The position numbers were made by a program, and so were the translations under genes. This document shows positions 1 through 11,380 of a stretch of 64,000 bases of DNA, one piece after another. How positions within the stretch are numbered: the first letter of the stretch is position 1; every line of letters starts with the position of its first letter. The notes under the pieces are model-generated. The model worked only from the letters and a program-made list of their open reading frames with translations, was not told the origin of the DNA and did not search any database. The DNA is from Aquanectria penicillioides (taxonomy: Eukaryota; Ascomycota; Sordariomycetes; Hypocreales; Nectriaceae), in NCBI GenBank assembly GCA_003415625.1, contig PYIU01000011.1, positions 757,001 to 821,000 on the forward strand, given 5' to 3'.

Positions 1-831
1 ACCGCTTCGAGCAATCTGAGCGAGGAGCTTAATATTTATCAATGGAGCCAAGGGCACTTCCGAGTATTCGCCGAATCCGGAAAAGAGCCATGCCACGTTG
101 TGCCTCGAGCCGACAATCGTGTTCTTGAAGTCAAAGGGCGCCGTTGCGATCGAGTGGCCAAGGTAGGCACAGCCTGTAAAGGACGGGTTCCGGGCGATAA
201 ACGGGATGCTTATTGCAACTGGTTTTCATTGATCGGCTTAGACACTGATCCGTCGAAGCCATACATTACCGGCTGCACAAATCTCGAAGCCTTCTGGCGG
301 TGTCTTTGTTGGGGTCTTATCATGCAAGTGTCAGAAAGCTCAGGAGTGGTATTATTCTCAAGGGTCAGCAAAGAGGATGGCTACGAAGCTTTCATCAACT
401 ATTGTCGAACTTCCTCCAAGTCCGTTTTTCATCCAAAGGGATTGCCACAAAAGTCCCGAGAAGCTGCGATACAGCTAGAGCCAAGACTTTCCATACCTGA
501 AGACAAGATTTGGGGCCGTTATAGTCAATCCGAGCATCTCACTGAGCAGTTGATCAACGGTGTGACCATGAACACAAATATGTTCTTGACAGAATCAGGT
601 TACCTCTGCCTTGGCCCTCCTGAGACAAAGGTGGGGGATGAAGTATGGTGTTTATTTGGGGGTTTCATGCCTTTTGTTCTCAGACCAACTAGCAAGACCC
701 AGAAGATTGTGGAAGGTGACGGAGAGAAGCCCCTCTATTCTGTGCTGGGGATTACATATGTACATGGGATTATGGATGGCGAGGTCGCAAATAACCCGAA
801 CATTCCCATCGAGACTGTATATCTAGCATGA
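1..831 (+). CDS. HET (heterokaryon incompatibility) domain protein, C-terminal part
   Basis: The frame is open from the first base and ends at a TGA at 829-831, so the gene enters from the left and only its last 276 codons are visible. The C-terminal block resembles the tail of fungal HET-domain proteins. It has a hydrophobic LCLGPPETKVGDEVWCLFGG stretch (a barrier to entry of small or polar groups), then a proline-type FVLRPT, then VLGITYVHGIMDGEV close to the end. Such proteins act in non-self recognition and programmed cell death after hyphal fusion. The N-terminal HET domain itself lies outside the window, so the assignment rests only on this tail. No intron is needed in the visible part. 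What triggers or partners it cannot be said. Confidence 0.72.
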   Translation, partial: TASSNLSEELNIYQWSQGHFRVFAESGKEPCHVVPRADNRVLEVKGRRCDRVAKVGTACKGRVPGDKRDAYCNWFSLIGLDTDPSKPYITGCTNLEAFWRCLCWGLIMQVSESSGVVLFSRVSKEDGYEAFINYCRTSSKSVFHPKGLPQKSREAAIQLEPRLSIPEDKIWGRYSQSEHLTEQLINGVTMNTNMFLTESGYLCLGPPETKVGDEVWCLFGGFMPFVLRPTSKTQKIVEGDGEKPLYSVLGITYVHGIMDGEVANNPNIPIETVYLA

Positions 832-1600
832 ACTATGCCTCTGAAGAATTTAAACATCACAACCTTAAAAGCGTTTGCTGCTTACTCCACGCAAGTGGAA
901 TTTGTTCGGATCGCTGGCGCTGATAAGGTCGTCCCAGACAAGATATGTCGGACTCCTTATCTGCTCGGCTTTCTCGATCGCTTACCCCGTCTTTCACGGG
1001 GCATCAGACGCTTGTTGATAAGAGCACTAAGCAGGGTACGTGCATGTTCTCAATTAGGTATGGCTTCGAGAGGTGCGGTTTTGGTGTGCTGTTCCTTCAC
1101 TCTTTATACATCCCGGGCCATCTGCAATAATTAGATCTCTTGACTACGAACCTTTCCTAGATATTTTCTTTTTGGTAAGGTTTAGCCTCACAATCTGGTT
1201 CGTATACAGGATTCTCTGCAAGGAGCCCCCAAGCGCAGACTTTCATGGTAAACAAAGGCCGCTGAACAGCCTCTGGGTTTTGGGATGACGAAATAGGTGC
1301 TTCGTTCAGACCCCATGAATATAGTCGTGTGTTATTATCCTTATCAGCCCTCTTGACTCTGCTTGAAAAGGGGGTGGGTTGACTCCTGATGTCGGGGTTG
1401 CTCGGCAGATTCGGCCGATGGCTGTTTATCCGCCTAGCGCCAACACAGAATATCCGGACAGCCATCGCCTATGGATTAGGTACGTGATATCTCCACGAGG
1501 GGAGTTTTCATCTTCAGTGGATCTATCTTGGGACTCGTGTTCTATCGTATGATCCACATTTTGTTACCCATTTCATTATCGCTCTCCTTGCTATTGCATC
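832..1600. other. Intergenic, 5' region of the zinc-cluster regulator
   Basis: Short frames occur here but none has a recognisable motif or neighbour support. The stretch probably holds the 3' end of the HET gene and the promoter of the regulator starting at 1601. No TATA box or known operator is clear. Confidence 0.5.
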
Positions 1601-4178
1601 ATGTCGAAAGTAGATCCAAACTCCAAGAAGCTGGCGCCCGTGGCCTTAGGTTCATCTTCTTCTGCAGGAGTTCAAATCCCAGCAAAGACAAGCAACGCTG
1701 GAAGAAAGCGCCGTTCATGTCTCAGCTGTAGCAAACGCAAAGTCAAGTGCGACAAGCAAAAGCCATGCCACAGCTGCGCCAAAATTGGTAACGAGTGCAT
1801 CTTCCCGTCTATTGCACCAAATCAATCACAGTTTTCCATGTCCCCGGAGCTCACAGACATGCTTCGTCGCCTGGAGAGAGCTGTACAAAGCCTAGAGCCC
1901 CAGCAAGACAAGCCTGATAGCCCTCTTGCTCCCCAAACACATCAAGATGACGAACAGAATGAGGACACTGCGACGGTCTCTAGCATCCAGCATGAATCAG
2001 GCATGGAGATGTCTGAAACAAACTACGCACTTAGTAGTGAGCCGTGGAGTCAGGCACTGCCGGGCCCTGAACCTTCCAATGCGGTGGGGAGCCAAAAGGA
2101 AAGCCCTGGTAAAATTGTTCGCGATCATGGGAGGGACACGTATGTCAGACGGTGGTTTTGGGATGATTGCGATGCTGGAGTGAGCAATAATGACAATCCA
2201 TGAAAGCTTCGCGGCTAACAATTTTTTTAGACCGGAAGCGCTGCCCTGACGGACGATGAAGACGGCGACGATCTCGATCAGATACCCGACGACCGGTCAA
2301 GAAATCTCCCAGTCTTAGGATCCAGAACAAATGAAATCCTTGAATCCGATGACTGGGCAGGCGATTTAAGGAAAAGGCCCTTCCATCTTCCTTTTGAGCA
2401 AAGATTGCACTTGTGGAATATATATAAAGAGAGAGTCGAACCCCTTACGAAGTTATTCCATGTCCCCTTGGTGGAGCAAGCAGTGATTGGATCGAGCCAG
2501 CTAAACCCTACCAATGGAATGCACTGCATCGTTCTCGCCGTCTATTATGGGGCTGTAACGAGTCTTTCTGAGGATGAGTGTGAGACAATATTCCAACACG
2601 GCCAGGCACAAGTGCTGCTATGGATCCGCGAAAGCTTGGAGAAGATGTTTTCCACAACAAGACTCCTCCACACCGGGGATATCCGACCACTGCAGGCGCT
2701 AGCTCTGTATCTCGTGTTTCTTCGCCATCATGACCCGCGACTATCGTGGAATATGTCGGGACTTGCCGTTCGGCTGGCCCAGAACTTTGGAATCCATCGA
2801 GAAGGGAGTTTGTTTGGGCTGTCCAAATTCGAATTGGAAATGCGTCGGCGGCTGTGGTGGCAGATTGCGATAATGGATGCGCCTTCAGCAGAAGAATATT
2901 CCGGGGAGTACACACTGTAAGTATCTCGGTTTTCCGACCCCAGTTGCTTGTAGCATCCGCTAATGCTTAGTTCTGATCTACAGTTTGGAGATGAGTAGTT
3001 TCGACACGCAGTTACCGCGAAACCTAGAGGACACTCAACTAGACCCTGGAATGATGGAGTATCCATTTGAGAAAAATGGGTTGACAGAAATGACATTTAC
3101 GATAGCCCGCTGTGAAATAACCAACATGTATCGATGTATGGCCGACTCAAGACGGCGCTGTGGTCCAACGGGGAAGTGCTATGCAGATCTGACGTTCCAA
3201 GAGAGAGCCAACTGGATTGACGCTTGCGAAGCCAGCTTTTCCGAACGGTTCCTTCGAGATTGTTCCCCTTCAAATGCATTCCATTGGGTATGCTCATCAT
3301 CCTTACTATTCCACACTGAAGCAACCGCTAACACATTCATCAAGGTTACTGTCATTTTCACACGGATGCTTTTCCACAAGGTTAGGCTTCACGGATGCAA
3401 TCCACTTCAGGACCGAGGAAAGATGTCAGAGACCGAGAGTGAAAGCTTGTTTCTCGTGGCAGTTGAGGTGATCGAGTTAAACTACAAACTCAGAACCGAC
3501 GCACGCTCTCGTCCATGGCTATGGCTCTTCAGCTCCTATTCACAGTGGCACGCATTCTCACTAGTCCTAGTCTGGCTACAGATGAACCCGCTTCGGAAAA
3601 GTTCACAGAGAGTATGGAAAGCTGTCGAAAAGGCTATCGTTCTGAGATGGGAGCATCCATCCTCGCTGATGAGTGGCAAAAAGCCCCAACAGTGGACTTC
3701 GTTGATTAGAATGCTAGAAAAGGCTCGTTCAGCACGTCGGGAAGCGTTGAGCAAACGAGCTAGGAGAAGTTCAGAGCACCATTACAATGACACTCATCAT
3801 AGTCTATCTCCTTTAAATACGGTGGATAGAGATCCTATCCTAGGACGGACACACGCCCCAGCCCAACCGATGCAGCCACAACAAGCTATAATATCGCGTC
3901 CCCAGCAACAGTATTCAATCGACATGAGTGGATCCAGCTCATCTAATGATCTAGTATTTTCTCAACCATTCGGAGATGAGCCTTCGCTACGCATGGACTT
4001 GGATATGCTTATCCCAAGTCCTGGGAGTGGCCATGATCTGGATGAACTTCCAGACTTTTCTATGGATGATGTGCCTGATCTCATGGCCGATCCGGATTTT
4101 ACATCCATAGCCGCCGAGCTCTCTGGGGCATACTTTCAGGACTTGCAGAACTTTTCGGGGTTGGATGACATACTCTAG
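1601..4178 (+). CDS. Zn2Cys6 transcription factor with fungal-specific TF domain
   Basis: Predicted nuclear regulator of about 800 residues. Exons are 1601-2179, 2231-2916, 2984-3287 and 3345-4178. The first two introns change or close the frame. The third (3288-3344, 57 nt) stays in frame and has no stop, but it starts GTATGC, has a GCTAAC branch point and ends CAAG. Removing it restores the usual W-to-R/K helix spacing. Residues 40-66 form the binuclear cluster (C40, C43, C50, C56, C59, C66; spacing C-x2-C-x6-C-x5-C-x2-C-x6-C) after a basic GRKRR stretch. The central region (RRRLWWQIAIMDA, then SFDTQLPRN) is typical of the fungal_trans domain. The C-terminus is rich in Asp, Ser and Gln, as in activation domains. 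The gene stands at the edge of the oxidative group at 4.6-10.7 kb and is its likely regulator; that link is inferred from position. Confidence 0.9.
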
Positions 4179-4596
4179 GGTCGTGTACAGTTTGTATGGT
4201 ACACACCTTCTTAGCACGCAGTACAGTACGTTGAGCGCGATGTGTTCCTATTTGGGTACATCAGCTCCTTCACTTTCATTAATATATAAGCAACTATATC
4301 TACCTTAGACACAATAGATAATCAGCTCCACGGTAAGAACACAGTGGCATATGCAACATGAATATTCATGGTGAAATTGTAATCAGACAGAGTGCACTCT
4401 AGGGTAATATGGGTGCAGTATGACAAGCATATCAGTGCAACGTATTATTCCAGCCAAGTCGACACATCTAGCATTCCAGGAGTCAATTCTATGTAATATG
4501 AGATGCCAATTTAAGTATTGATCGTCTAGTAAGAGGTAACAAGATTAACATTAGAGTAAACTTGTCCGAGCTACCCCGCCCTCTGACTGAATCCTA
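4179..4596. other. Convergent intergenic region
   Basis: AT-rich sequence between the 3' ends of the regulator and the flavin-reductase-like gene. It holds only terminator-type AT-rich sequence and nothing recognisable as a gene. Confidence 0.5.
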
Positions 4597-5307
4597 CTAC
4601 AGCCTTGTGTCCTTTATCTTCTTATGTATAGCGCTATTTCCCTCCAAGCCTGCATGGGTCGCTTCATCCATCCCAGGAATGATCATCTCAAACGTTTCCC
4701 GTATGACAGCATACTCAAAGTAACCACACCGAGCAATCGGCTGGGTTTTGCGCACGTCCAATCTTCCGTCGGTCAAAACATCATCGTTAATGTGGACGGC
4801 GACAACCCTGCCAATGACAATGTCGACGGTGCCCATCGGTGGGTTTGCAGGCAGTCTAAGTGTCGAGTGATAGACGCACTCAAACTTGACGGGGCTGGCC
4901 ATGACCATGGGGACACGATTTCCAGGCAACGCCGAGCTCCATTCCTTTTCAAGACCGGCGCGCTCAAACTCGTCAATGCCATAGTCAACCTGCTCAGCAG
5001 AGATGTTGACTGCCTCTCGCAAATCCCAGGTTGCCAGGTTCCAGCAGAATTTGCCTGTCAGTTCGGCATTGCGAACTGTATCCTTGCGTTCTAGGTCTGG
5101 TTTTTGGTTGGCAGAGAACATGACATAAGGAGGGTCGAAGGTAAGATTGTTAAACTGCGAGTATGGTGCCAGATTGTGCTTGTTCGGGTCTGACGCCGAG
5201 ACTGTTGAGATCCAGCCGATGGGGCGTGGAACAACGCATGCCTTGAAAGGGTCATGCGGAAGGCCGTGTGGGATGTTTCCAGCTTGGTTTCCTGGTTCGT
5301 AATACAT
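4597..5307 (-). CDS. Flavin reductase-like FMN-binding split-barrel protein
   Basis: Intronless gene for a 236-residue protein. The N-terminal third carries the signature of the flavin-reductase-like / FMN-binding split barrel: VVPRPIGWISTVS (about residues 26-38), then NLAPYSQFNNL and DPPYVMFSANQ. Residues in these segments contact FMN in characterised relatives. The length matches the stand-alone fungal and bacterial family. Such proteins are soluble flavoproteins that either reduce flavin with NAD(P)H or act as small oxygenases. No membrane segment or signal peptide is seen. It is transcribed divergently from the cupin gene across about 530 bp, which suggests shared control. Whether it supplies electrons to a neighbouring oxygenase is inference. 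Confidence 0.85.
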   Translation of the reverse strand: MYYEPGNQAGNIPHGLPHDPFKACVVPRPIGWISTVSASDPNKHNLAPYSQFNNLTFDPPYVMFSANQKPDLERKDTVRNAELTGKFCWNLATWDLREAVNISAEQVDYGIDEFERAGLEKEWSSALPGNRVPMVMASPVKFECVYHSTLRLPANPPMGTVDIVIGRVVAVHINDDVLTDGRLDVRKTQPIARCGYFEYAVIRETFEMIIPGMDEATHAGLEGNSAIHKKIKDTRL

Positions 5308-5837
5308 CTCGAGAGGGTAATTGGAAACTCTTAGACTGCTTGCTTTGGTTCGTGGTTGTACTTTTGAGTAGCCCGTAGATCAACTCATGTACGACTATTT
5401 AATTGAGCGGACATGGAGGGCCCGACGCTGTGGCGTCATGAGCTTGTAGGATAATGGCAAAGCAGCGTTCTGCTGACCATTACCCCGCATCTAGAGCTCC
5501 CTGGATTGTCCTCGCGAAGCAGAACGTGAACAATCGGGGTCCTGAAATCGCCGGCCACTATGAAAGCGGCCGAAGGGTGTATTAGCCGGGCATCTCAGCG
5601 AGGCTTGCTGCATTCCCGTATTCTCCGCCGGGGAAATCGGGGACGGAATTCGGCACCCGTAACACTCGAGCATGGAAGATCTCTCAATCCAGGGTCACGA
5701 GCATAAAATTGGCAACGGCTTTCCTCTCAACCGTGGAGAAAGAATCCACAACACATCTCGAACAATTGGATCAACCCAAGCTCCGAGCCACCACCTTCTA
5801 GAGCAATCTTTGTATTTACTATTATTACTATTCTGCA
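5308..5837. promoter_or_regulatory. Divergent promoter region, flavin-reductase-like / cupin genes
   Basis: These 530 bases separate two genes transcribed away from each other, so both promoters must lie here. It contains GC-rich CCGG/CGGC-type half sites (for example around 5551-5590) of the kind zinc-cluster proteins bind. No specific operator can be proven. Confidence 0.45.
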
Positions 5838-6479
5838 ATGGAGGACGATGATGTTGAGGTCGGCCCTGGTCGTGAGATCCCCACGGACAATATCCCGGTC
5901 AACTTCGTCCCAGCAAAAACTGGGGAAACGTTCAAGCTGGGGCTAATCACTTGCCGCGTGCTAGAGGATGGGTCACGGACAGGTATGTGGAGCTGAGAAA
6001 ACCTGGGGTGCATGGTCGTCTTGTTTGGCACGGTTTAACACGCATTGGGTTACTGACAATTTCTGCTCCCAGACAATCGAATTGGAGCAGCCGAGTTCAC
6101 GCTTCCGCCCGGTCTTTCGGGTCCGCCGGCTCACTGGCACGAGATGCATGACGAGACGTTCCTAACCACCAAGGGGACAATCCGCTACCATCTCCCCAAG
6201 GCGGATGGAACGGAGGACATAATCGATGCGAAAGAAGGCGACTACGTCACAGTGCCGGTTCGCGCGCCGCACACCTTCAGCAATCCGACAGACCAAGAGT
6301 CCAAGTTCTTCAACACGTACACACCGGCCTATTACATCAACTACTTTAAGCTGATGGCCACATACGTAAAGGAGGGGAGGCCGATTTCACGAAAGGAGCA
6401 CTTGGATGCCATGTCAAACTACGCCACGATCCCAGTGGTCATCAAGAATGCTCAGAAGAATGCCGAGAAGAGTGATTGA
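5838..6479 (+). CDS. Cupin-domain protein (quercetin-dioxygenase-like)
   Basis: Two exons, 5838-5982 and 6073-6479, with a 90-nt GTATGT...CCCAG intron, give 183 residues. Joining them creates the cupin metal motif PPAHWHEMHDETF at residues 66-78. H69 and H71 with an acidic ligand at 75-76 are the likely metal ligands, and APHTF further on supplies the usual last histidine. A single cupin barrel of this size is typical of small dioxygenases, isomerases and decarboxylase helpers. The closest family resemblance I see is to quercetin-2,3-dioxygenase-like cupins, but the substrate is unknown. The ATG is the first after an in-frame stop and begins a strongly acidic MEDDD stretch. The position between the flavin protein and the P450 suggests a step in the same oxidative pathway. 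Confidence 0.85.
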
Positions 6480-7090
6480 GACGTTGTTAAATATTCAACC
6501 CGAGTTGAATATTGCATCAGCGGCTGGAGGCTCGTGGCTCGGTAGATAGCTCGCTCTGTAACTATGAGGGGTTTATTGTGTGCACACGAACCCTTGGTCA
6601 CATTGATAATCGCAAATGTACCCTCCTTGATTGCTGAGCATGATGTTTCCTTTTCCCGATGTGCATGTTGCTCTCGTATCGCTCCCGCCAACCTCAATGC
6701 GGGGATGTCGGATCCTCGGCCGGCGGGGATCCGTATCTTACATCCACACCCTGCGGGGCAACTCTGAACAGCTTCGGTTCTCCGAGACCAAGCCCTGATA
6801 CGTACCCGTGGTTCTGAGAGCGTCGTCTTATCGCCAACTGAGTTGATCGATTGGACGTAAGAATATCAGTTGGAAATCGCGGATGCGGACAAGCATGTTG
6901 GTATATAACCACCCAATTTAGTGGTGACAAGTTTCAATTGGTGACCGCACTGAACTCCATAGGCTTCTTCCATTCCATCAAGTTTTTCTCCTGAGCAATC
7001 AGATAAGAACATTTTCTTTTACAAAAAATTAAAGCATTGTTCAAGTCTCATCCATTTCTGCAAACAGCTGGAAGAGTAGACCTGGATATC
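6480..7090. promoter_or_regulatory. Intergenic region and P450 promoter
   Basis: It holds the 3' end of the cupin gene and the promoter of the P450. A TATA-like GTATATAACC lies at 6900-6909, about 180 bases before the P450 ATG. No other gene is supported. Confidence 0.45.
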
Positions 7091-8853
7091 ATGCTGCTGC
7101 TCTCGCTGCCCCTCGTTGTGGCCGCAGCGGCCATCGCCTACGGACTCGTTTGGCTCCTTGTCGACTATGTCCGAGTTCTACGCCTCAGAAGCCGAATGCC
7201 TCCAGGTCCATTTCCACTACCGCTCTTCGGCACCATCTTTGCCATGTCTCACACGAGGCAATGGAAAACGTTCGAAGAGTGGTCAGTCAAGCACAAAAAC
7301 CCAGTCATTACTTTTTGGGATGGACACACCCCGGTGATTATTTGCAATGATGCCTGGTCAATGTCTGACTTGTGCGACAAACGCGCGAATGTCTATTCTT
7401 CTCGCGCGATTAAGACGCTCACGGGCAAAATTTTTGGTCTTTGCAAATTCAACCAGGCCGGGCTGGTCTACGGAGAGCAGTGGCGTCTGCACCGCAGGCT
7501 GACTGTAAGTCCACCTCTCTCACAGTTAATCCACCATCTGGAAGCTAATTCTACTTTGATATTTAGCATTCTGCCGCCAATGCACAAGTAGTCCAAAGCT
7601 ACCGACCAGCTCAGGGCAATGAGGTCAAGATCATGGTGCGCGATTGTCTCAATGACAATGACAAATTTGTGGAGGCGTCCCTGCGATTCACAGTCTCCAT
7701 CGTGTCTATTGTCGCTTGGGGCCGACGTATTGCTCATGAAAGCGACAACGTTCTCAAAGTTGCTCAAGCATTCGTCGGGAGCGCCAATCTCGGATTCCCT
7801 GGTAAGACATACACAGAAGCAATCCCCATTCTTGCTGATTTCCCTGGCTGGTTGAATCCCCTTCCCAATCAATTGCGCAAGTTGGCCGAGACGTCAAACA
7901 AGTATTTCTATGCCCTGTCTGTCGAGGGCAGTGAGGGTCCCATGGAAAACTTTGCTAAACGGTTGCTGAAAGAAAAGGAAGAGCATGGTCTCAGCAAGGT
8001 CGAGATTGCGAATCTGACAGGCAATTTTATCGGCGGTGGAGTGGACACAACAACGAGCACCATCTTGACATTCGTCTTGGCAATGTGTCTTAACCAAGAT
8101 GTCCAACAAAAGGCCCAAGAAGAAATAGATCTCGTCATCGGCCAGGATCGCTACCCTGACTGGTCCGATGAAGAGAACCTACCATATCTTGCTGGAATCA
8201 TTAACGAAACATTGCGATGGCGACCCGCCTTTGCCCTTGGTGGTCCACCCCACGCCCCGACAGAAGATGACATGTACAAAGAGTTCTTCATCCCGAAAGG
8301 AACATCAATTATTGGCAATCTCTATGCCATCTCAAGAAACCCAAGAGAGTATCCCCAGCCGCAAAGGTTCTGGCCAGAACGTTTCATGGATGGCTTTGAG
8401 CGACCACCGTACCCCAATCGGAGAGGACATCATGCATTTGGTTGGGGACGACGTGTGTGCAGCGGCGAGCCACTGGTTCAACAAAGCTTATACTTTATCA
8501 TGGTTTCTCTGCTCTGGGCGTTCCATATCCGCCCAGGTCTCGATGAACAGGTAAGTTTTATCCCGGTGCAAGATGACAGTCCGAGCGGAAGTTGACTGAG
8601 CAATGTTCAGGGTAAAGAAGTTACCTTGGACCCCGATGCATACGGAGTTTCTCAAGTGAATAGGCCGCTGCCCTTCAAGATGCGCTTTGTGCCCAGATCT
8701 GCCAACATTGAAAAGCTGGTCTTGGAAGAGGCGGAGCAGGCGCGCGCAGCCTTGAGGGTCTATGATACTGAGACCAAGGTTACCTTTGAGAGTGCTCAGT
8801 CAGTGTCTCTTGATATGCCCATCGCGCAGGCGGAAAAGGGCACAATGGTGTGA
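7091..8853 (+). CDS. Cytochrome P450 monooxygenase
   Basis: Exons 7091-7504, 7567-8550 and 8611-8853 give 546 residues. Residues 2-24 are a hydrophobic ER anchor followed by a basic stretch and the proline hinge MPPGPFP (36-42). The oxygen-binding I-helix motif GGGVDTTT lies near residues 294-301, the ExxR pair ETLR at 352-355, and the heme loop FGWGRRVCSG has the heme-ligand cysteine at about 436. Splicing restores the conserved RRLTHSA segment. The start is taken at the first ATG that gives the anchor; an upstream TTG in the same frame has no support. The protein should be an ER-bound heme monooxygenase that needs NADPH-P450 reductase encoded elsewhere. It lies in the same direction as the cupin gene and tail to tail with the Rieske oxygenase. 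Confidence 0.92.
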
Positions 8854-9343
8854 GATGGAAGTGTGCCTAGCTCGGTGTGGAGACATAGGGTTCCGGTGAT
8901 GCAGAGAATTTATGCTCATAAATAGGTCGTAAGAAACATTATGGTAACTATGCCTTGATCAATAAATCGCACAAGGGATTTCAATAGCTTCGAGTTTGAG
9001 TAAGACTGATTTTTATAGAGTAATTGCTTCATAGTATGCAGATAAATCATCATGGTCCATTCAGCGTAGGCTTGCCATCTTTTCAGATTTTTTTTTTACA
9101 ATCATTATCACTCCTTAAAAGGAACCAAGATTATTCTGTTAGCATCACCCAGCTGGAATGAATGGATATCAATAATTTGTGGCCCAGCCATTGACCAAAT
9201 GGGGCATGAACTGGTCTTTAGGTCTCGCTTCTCAGGGAAATGGAGCTTGGGAAAGAATGATGTGATCTGTGATTCAACACGATTGAGACAAACCATATTT
9301 CCAACTTAAATCCGTGTTTTCTAGATTTATGGATCAGTGACCA
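8854..9343. other. Convergent intergenic region between P450 and Rieske genes
   Basis: It holds two 3' ends, AT-rich, with a short T tract near 9089. No gene is seen. Confidence 0.5.
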
Positions 9344-10681
9344 TTACCATGCCAAAGTCTCCTGGCCCGACGTAGCCGAGTCACAAACGCCCTTACAGAA
9401 CGCCTCGTCTGCGTTGCTGGACTCCTGGATTGGAGCCCGACGAGCAGGCCACCACTCTGATCCTAGCTTCTTTTCCTCATCTACATGATCATGAAGCATC
9501 TTCTTAACGAGTCCAGTAACATATGTGACAGCCTCTTCAACTTCTGGGTGGAAAGGTCCAGTAGTGAACGTATCACTGTTCAAATTGGCCTGGGCTCCGT
9601 TGGCAAGCCACTTGTCTTCCGACTCAACCTGGCTAAAGAAGTCTAGTTTCTCCTTGAGCTGTTCTGGGGTCGCCGACTTGGAGCGATACACTTCATAGCG
9701 CATCAAGCTGGTCGTAGGCGAGGTGGGAACAATAGACATCATATAGAAGAAAATGGGCCTTTGAGGGTGCAAATTAGCTTTCGTCAACGCCGGGAAGCCA
9801 TCCATCTCGTCAAGACTCACGTAATAGCGCATGAGGCGTTAGGATAAAAGTACGTCGGGCTGACTTCACTCCCCCGATCTTCTCCCTCAGCACCGAGATG
9901 TTCAACCCAGTGCTTCTGGCAGCCGTAGACCATCTTCTTGTTGCCTCGGAAGAATGGTGCAAGACCTGGATGGGCTGTGGGACAATGATAGCACTATCCG
10001 GCGTTAGGTTCTAAGAATCCACGTCGGAAGAGCCAGAAAACTCACCTCATTGTAGTTTTCGATAAGAGTCTTCCAGTTAAACTTGCCCTCCATTGACCAG
10101 GTATGGTCATACTCGTAGTTGCTCATATCATAGCTCTTCAGTCGAGGCTGCTTGTCAACGCCACCAAATTGCTCCTCCCAACTCAGAGTAGGTTCTTTTG
10201 CAGCATCCAGGTTCACCCAGAGGAACCCAAGGTCATCTATATGCGTGTGCACTTGAAATAGGCCGTACTCTTGCTTATCAAAGCCGTCAACTTTGTCGAA
10301 TCGGGGGGCTTTAGCCAGATTACCATTGATGCCATACGACCATCCTATTACATTGCTTTTGTCAGCTTCGATCCTAACATTTTCAATTTGTCTACCATTA
10401 CCGTGGTATTTGCAGGACAAGATGGATGCATCGCCTGTGTCTTGATGGACAATCGGAAACGCTCTGTGTCGGCAAACATTCAAAAATGCATTGATTTTGC
10501 CGGCACGGTCCTTGATGACAAAGAAGGGGTAGCCGGCCATTTCGTAGCGAACATATTTGCCCGGCTCAGTGAATTGGAGCGAGTGGGAGATAAGAAACCA
10601 TGATTTACTAAAGATGGCGCGTCGCTCCAGCTGGTAAAATGCTGGTTCGCGGTACCACGATGCTGGCAAAGTGCTTTGCAT
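9344..10681 (-). CDS. Rieske non-heme iron oxygenase, choline-monooxygenase-like alpha subunit
   Basis: Reading along the minus strand, exons are 10681-10402, 10344-10046, 9993-9821 and 9758-9344, giving 388 residues. The first intron (57 nt) is in frame without a stop, but removing it turns an aberrant sequence into the canonical Rieske end CKYHGWSY. The [2Fe-2S] ligands are C70, H72, C90 and H93. The second splice creates NYNECYHCPTAHPG, whose H196 and H201 are two of the three mononuclear iron ligands. The family contains choline monooxygenase and aromatic-ring hydroxylases. These are soluble enzymes that take electrons from a ferredoxin or reductase, and none is encoded next door. The likely TATA element is near 10780 (minus strand). 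Context points to the oxidative cluster; the substrate is unknown. Confidence 0.9.
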
Positions 10682-11380
10682 ATTGAAGTGGTTGTCAAAT
10701 ATATTGTTCGATTGCAGAGTTGAGTATAGGATACTTGTAATCTGTTACAGGGGATATTACTTGCAACATGTCGAATTGAAGCTATATAACTTGCCCTCAA
10801 ATCACTTGTCACTTACTCAACCTCCATGCTTATCTCCCGCGTGATGGCGCGGGGTTGTCCACGGCCGAAAGATCCGTTGGCGCTGGGGCGAAAGGGGACC
10901 TATTCAACACAGATTGACGAAAGGCGATACGAATATTTCGGGAAATCGAAAGTTGCGGAAGTAGAAATCATTGGCAGGTCACAATTTGCATCCCGTCACC
11001 AGCGCAAACCTCAGCCTTTTTTGAGGTCTGCCGGACTGATGGTGGAACCTTGAGGACTTAAAGAGTGCGCATGGATTTGCGACCGAGGAATCTACGTTTG
11101 CCAAGCCACGATATGATTGGATGTTTCCAAGCGGCTGTAGTCGTGAGGGACAAGAGCCGTATCGTTACGGACAATTTTGCGATGTGGCGTTGAGTCTTGT
11201 AGCAATGCCGACAATAGCCTCCATCGGATCGGCGGCCGAACCGCCCGCAAGTCCATTACAGCCGTTCAGTAAAAGGCCTTCAGTGCCTTCGTCAATACCA
11301 TGGCCGTGCGTGTCAGGGTCATGTATCAACCCTTCGATAAACATCCAACCCTAGACAATTCCTTAGGGGCATAACACTAC
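10682..11380. other. Intergenic, Rieske gene promoter
   Basis: A TTATATAGC-type element on the minus strand near 10780-10788 lies about 100 bases before the Rieske ATG. The rest has short frames without motifs. Confidence 0.45.

Noticed and set aside
835..1134. Open frame of 99 codons after the HET gene
   Set aside because: No domain and overlapping frames; it looks like chance in the 3' region of the HET gene.
1671..1683. tRNA B-box-like word (GAGTTCAAATCCC)
   Set aside because: It lies inside the coding exon of the zinc-cluster regulator, and no cloverleaf or A-box is found at the right distance.
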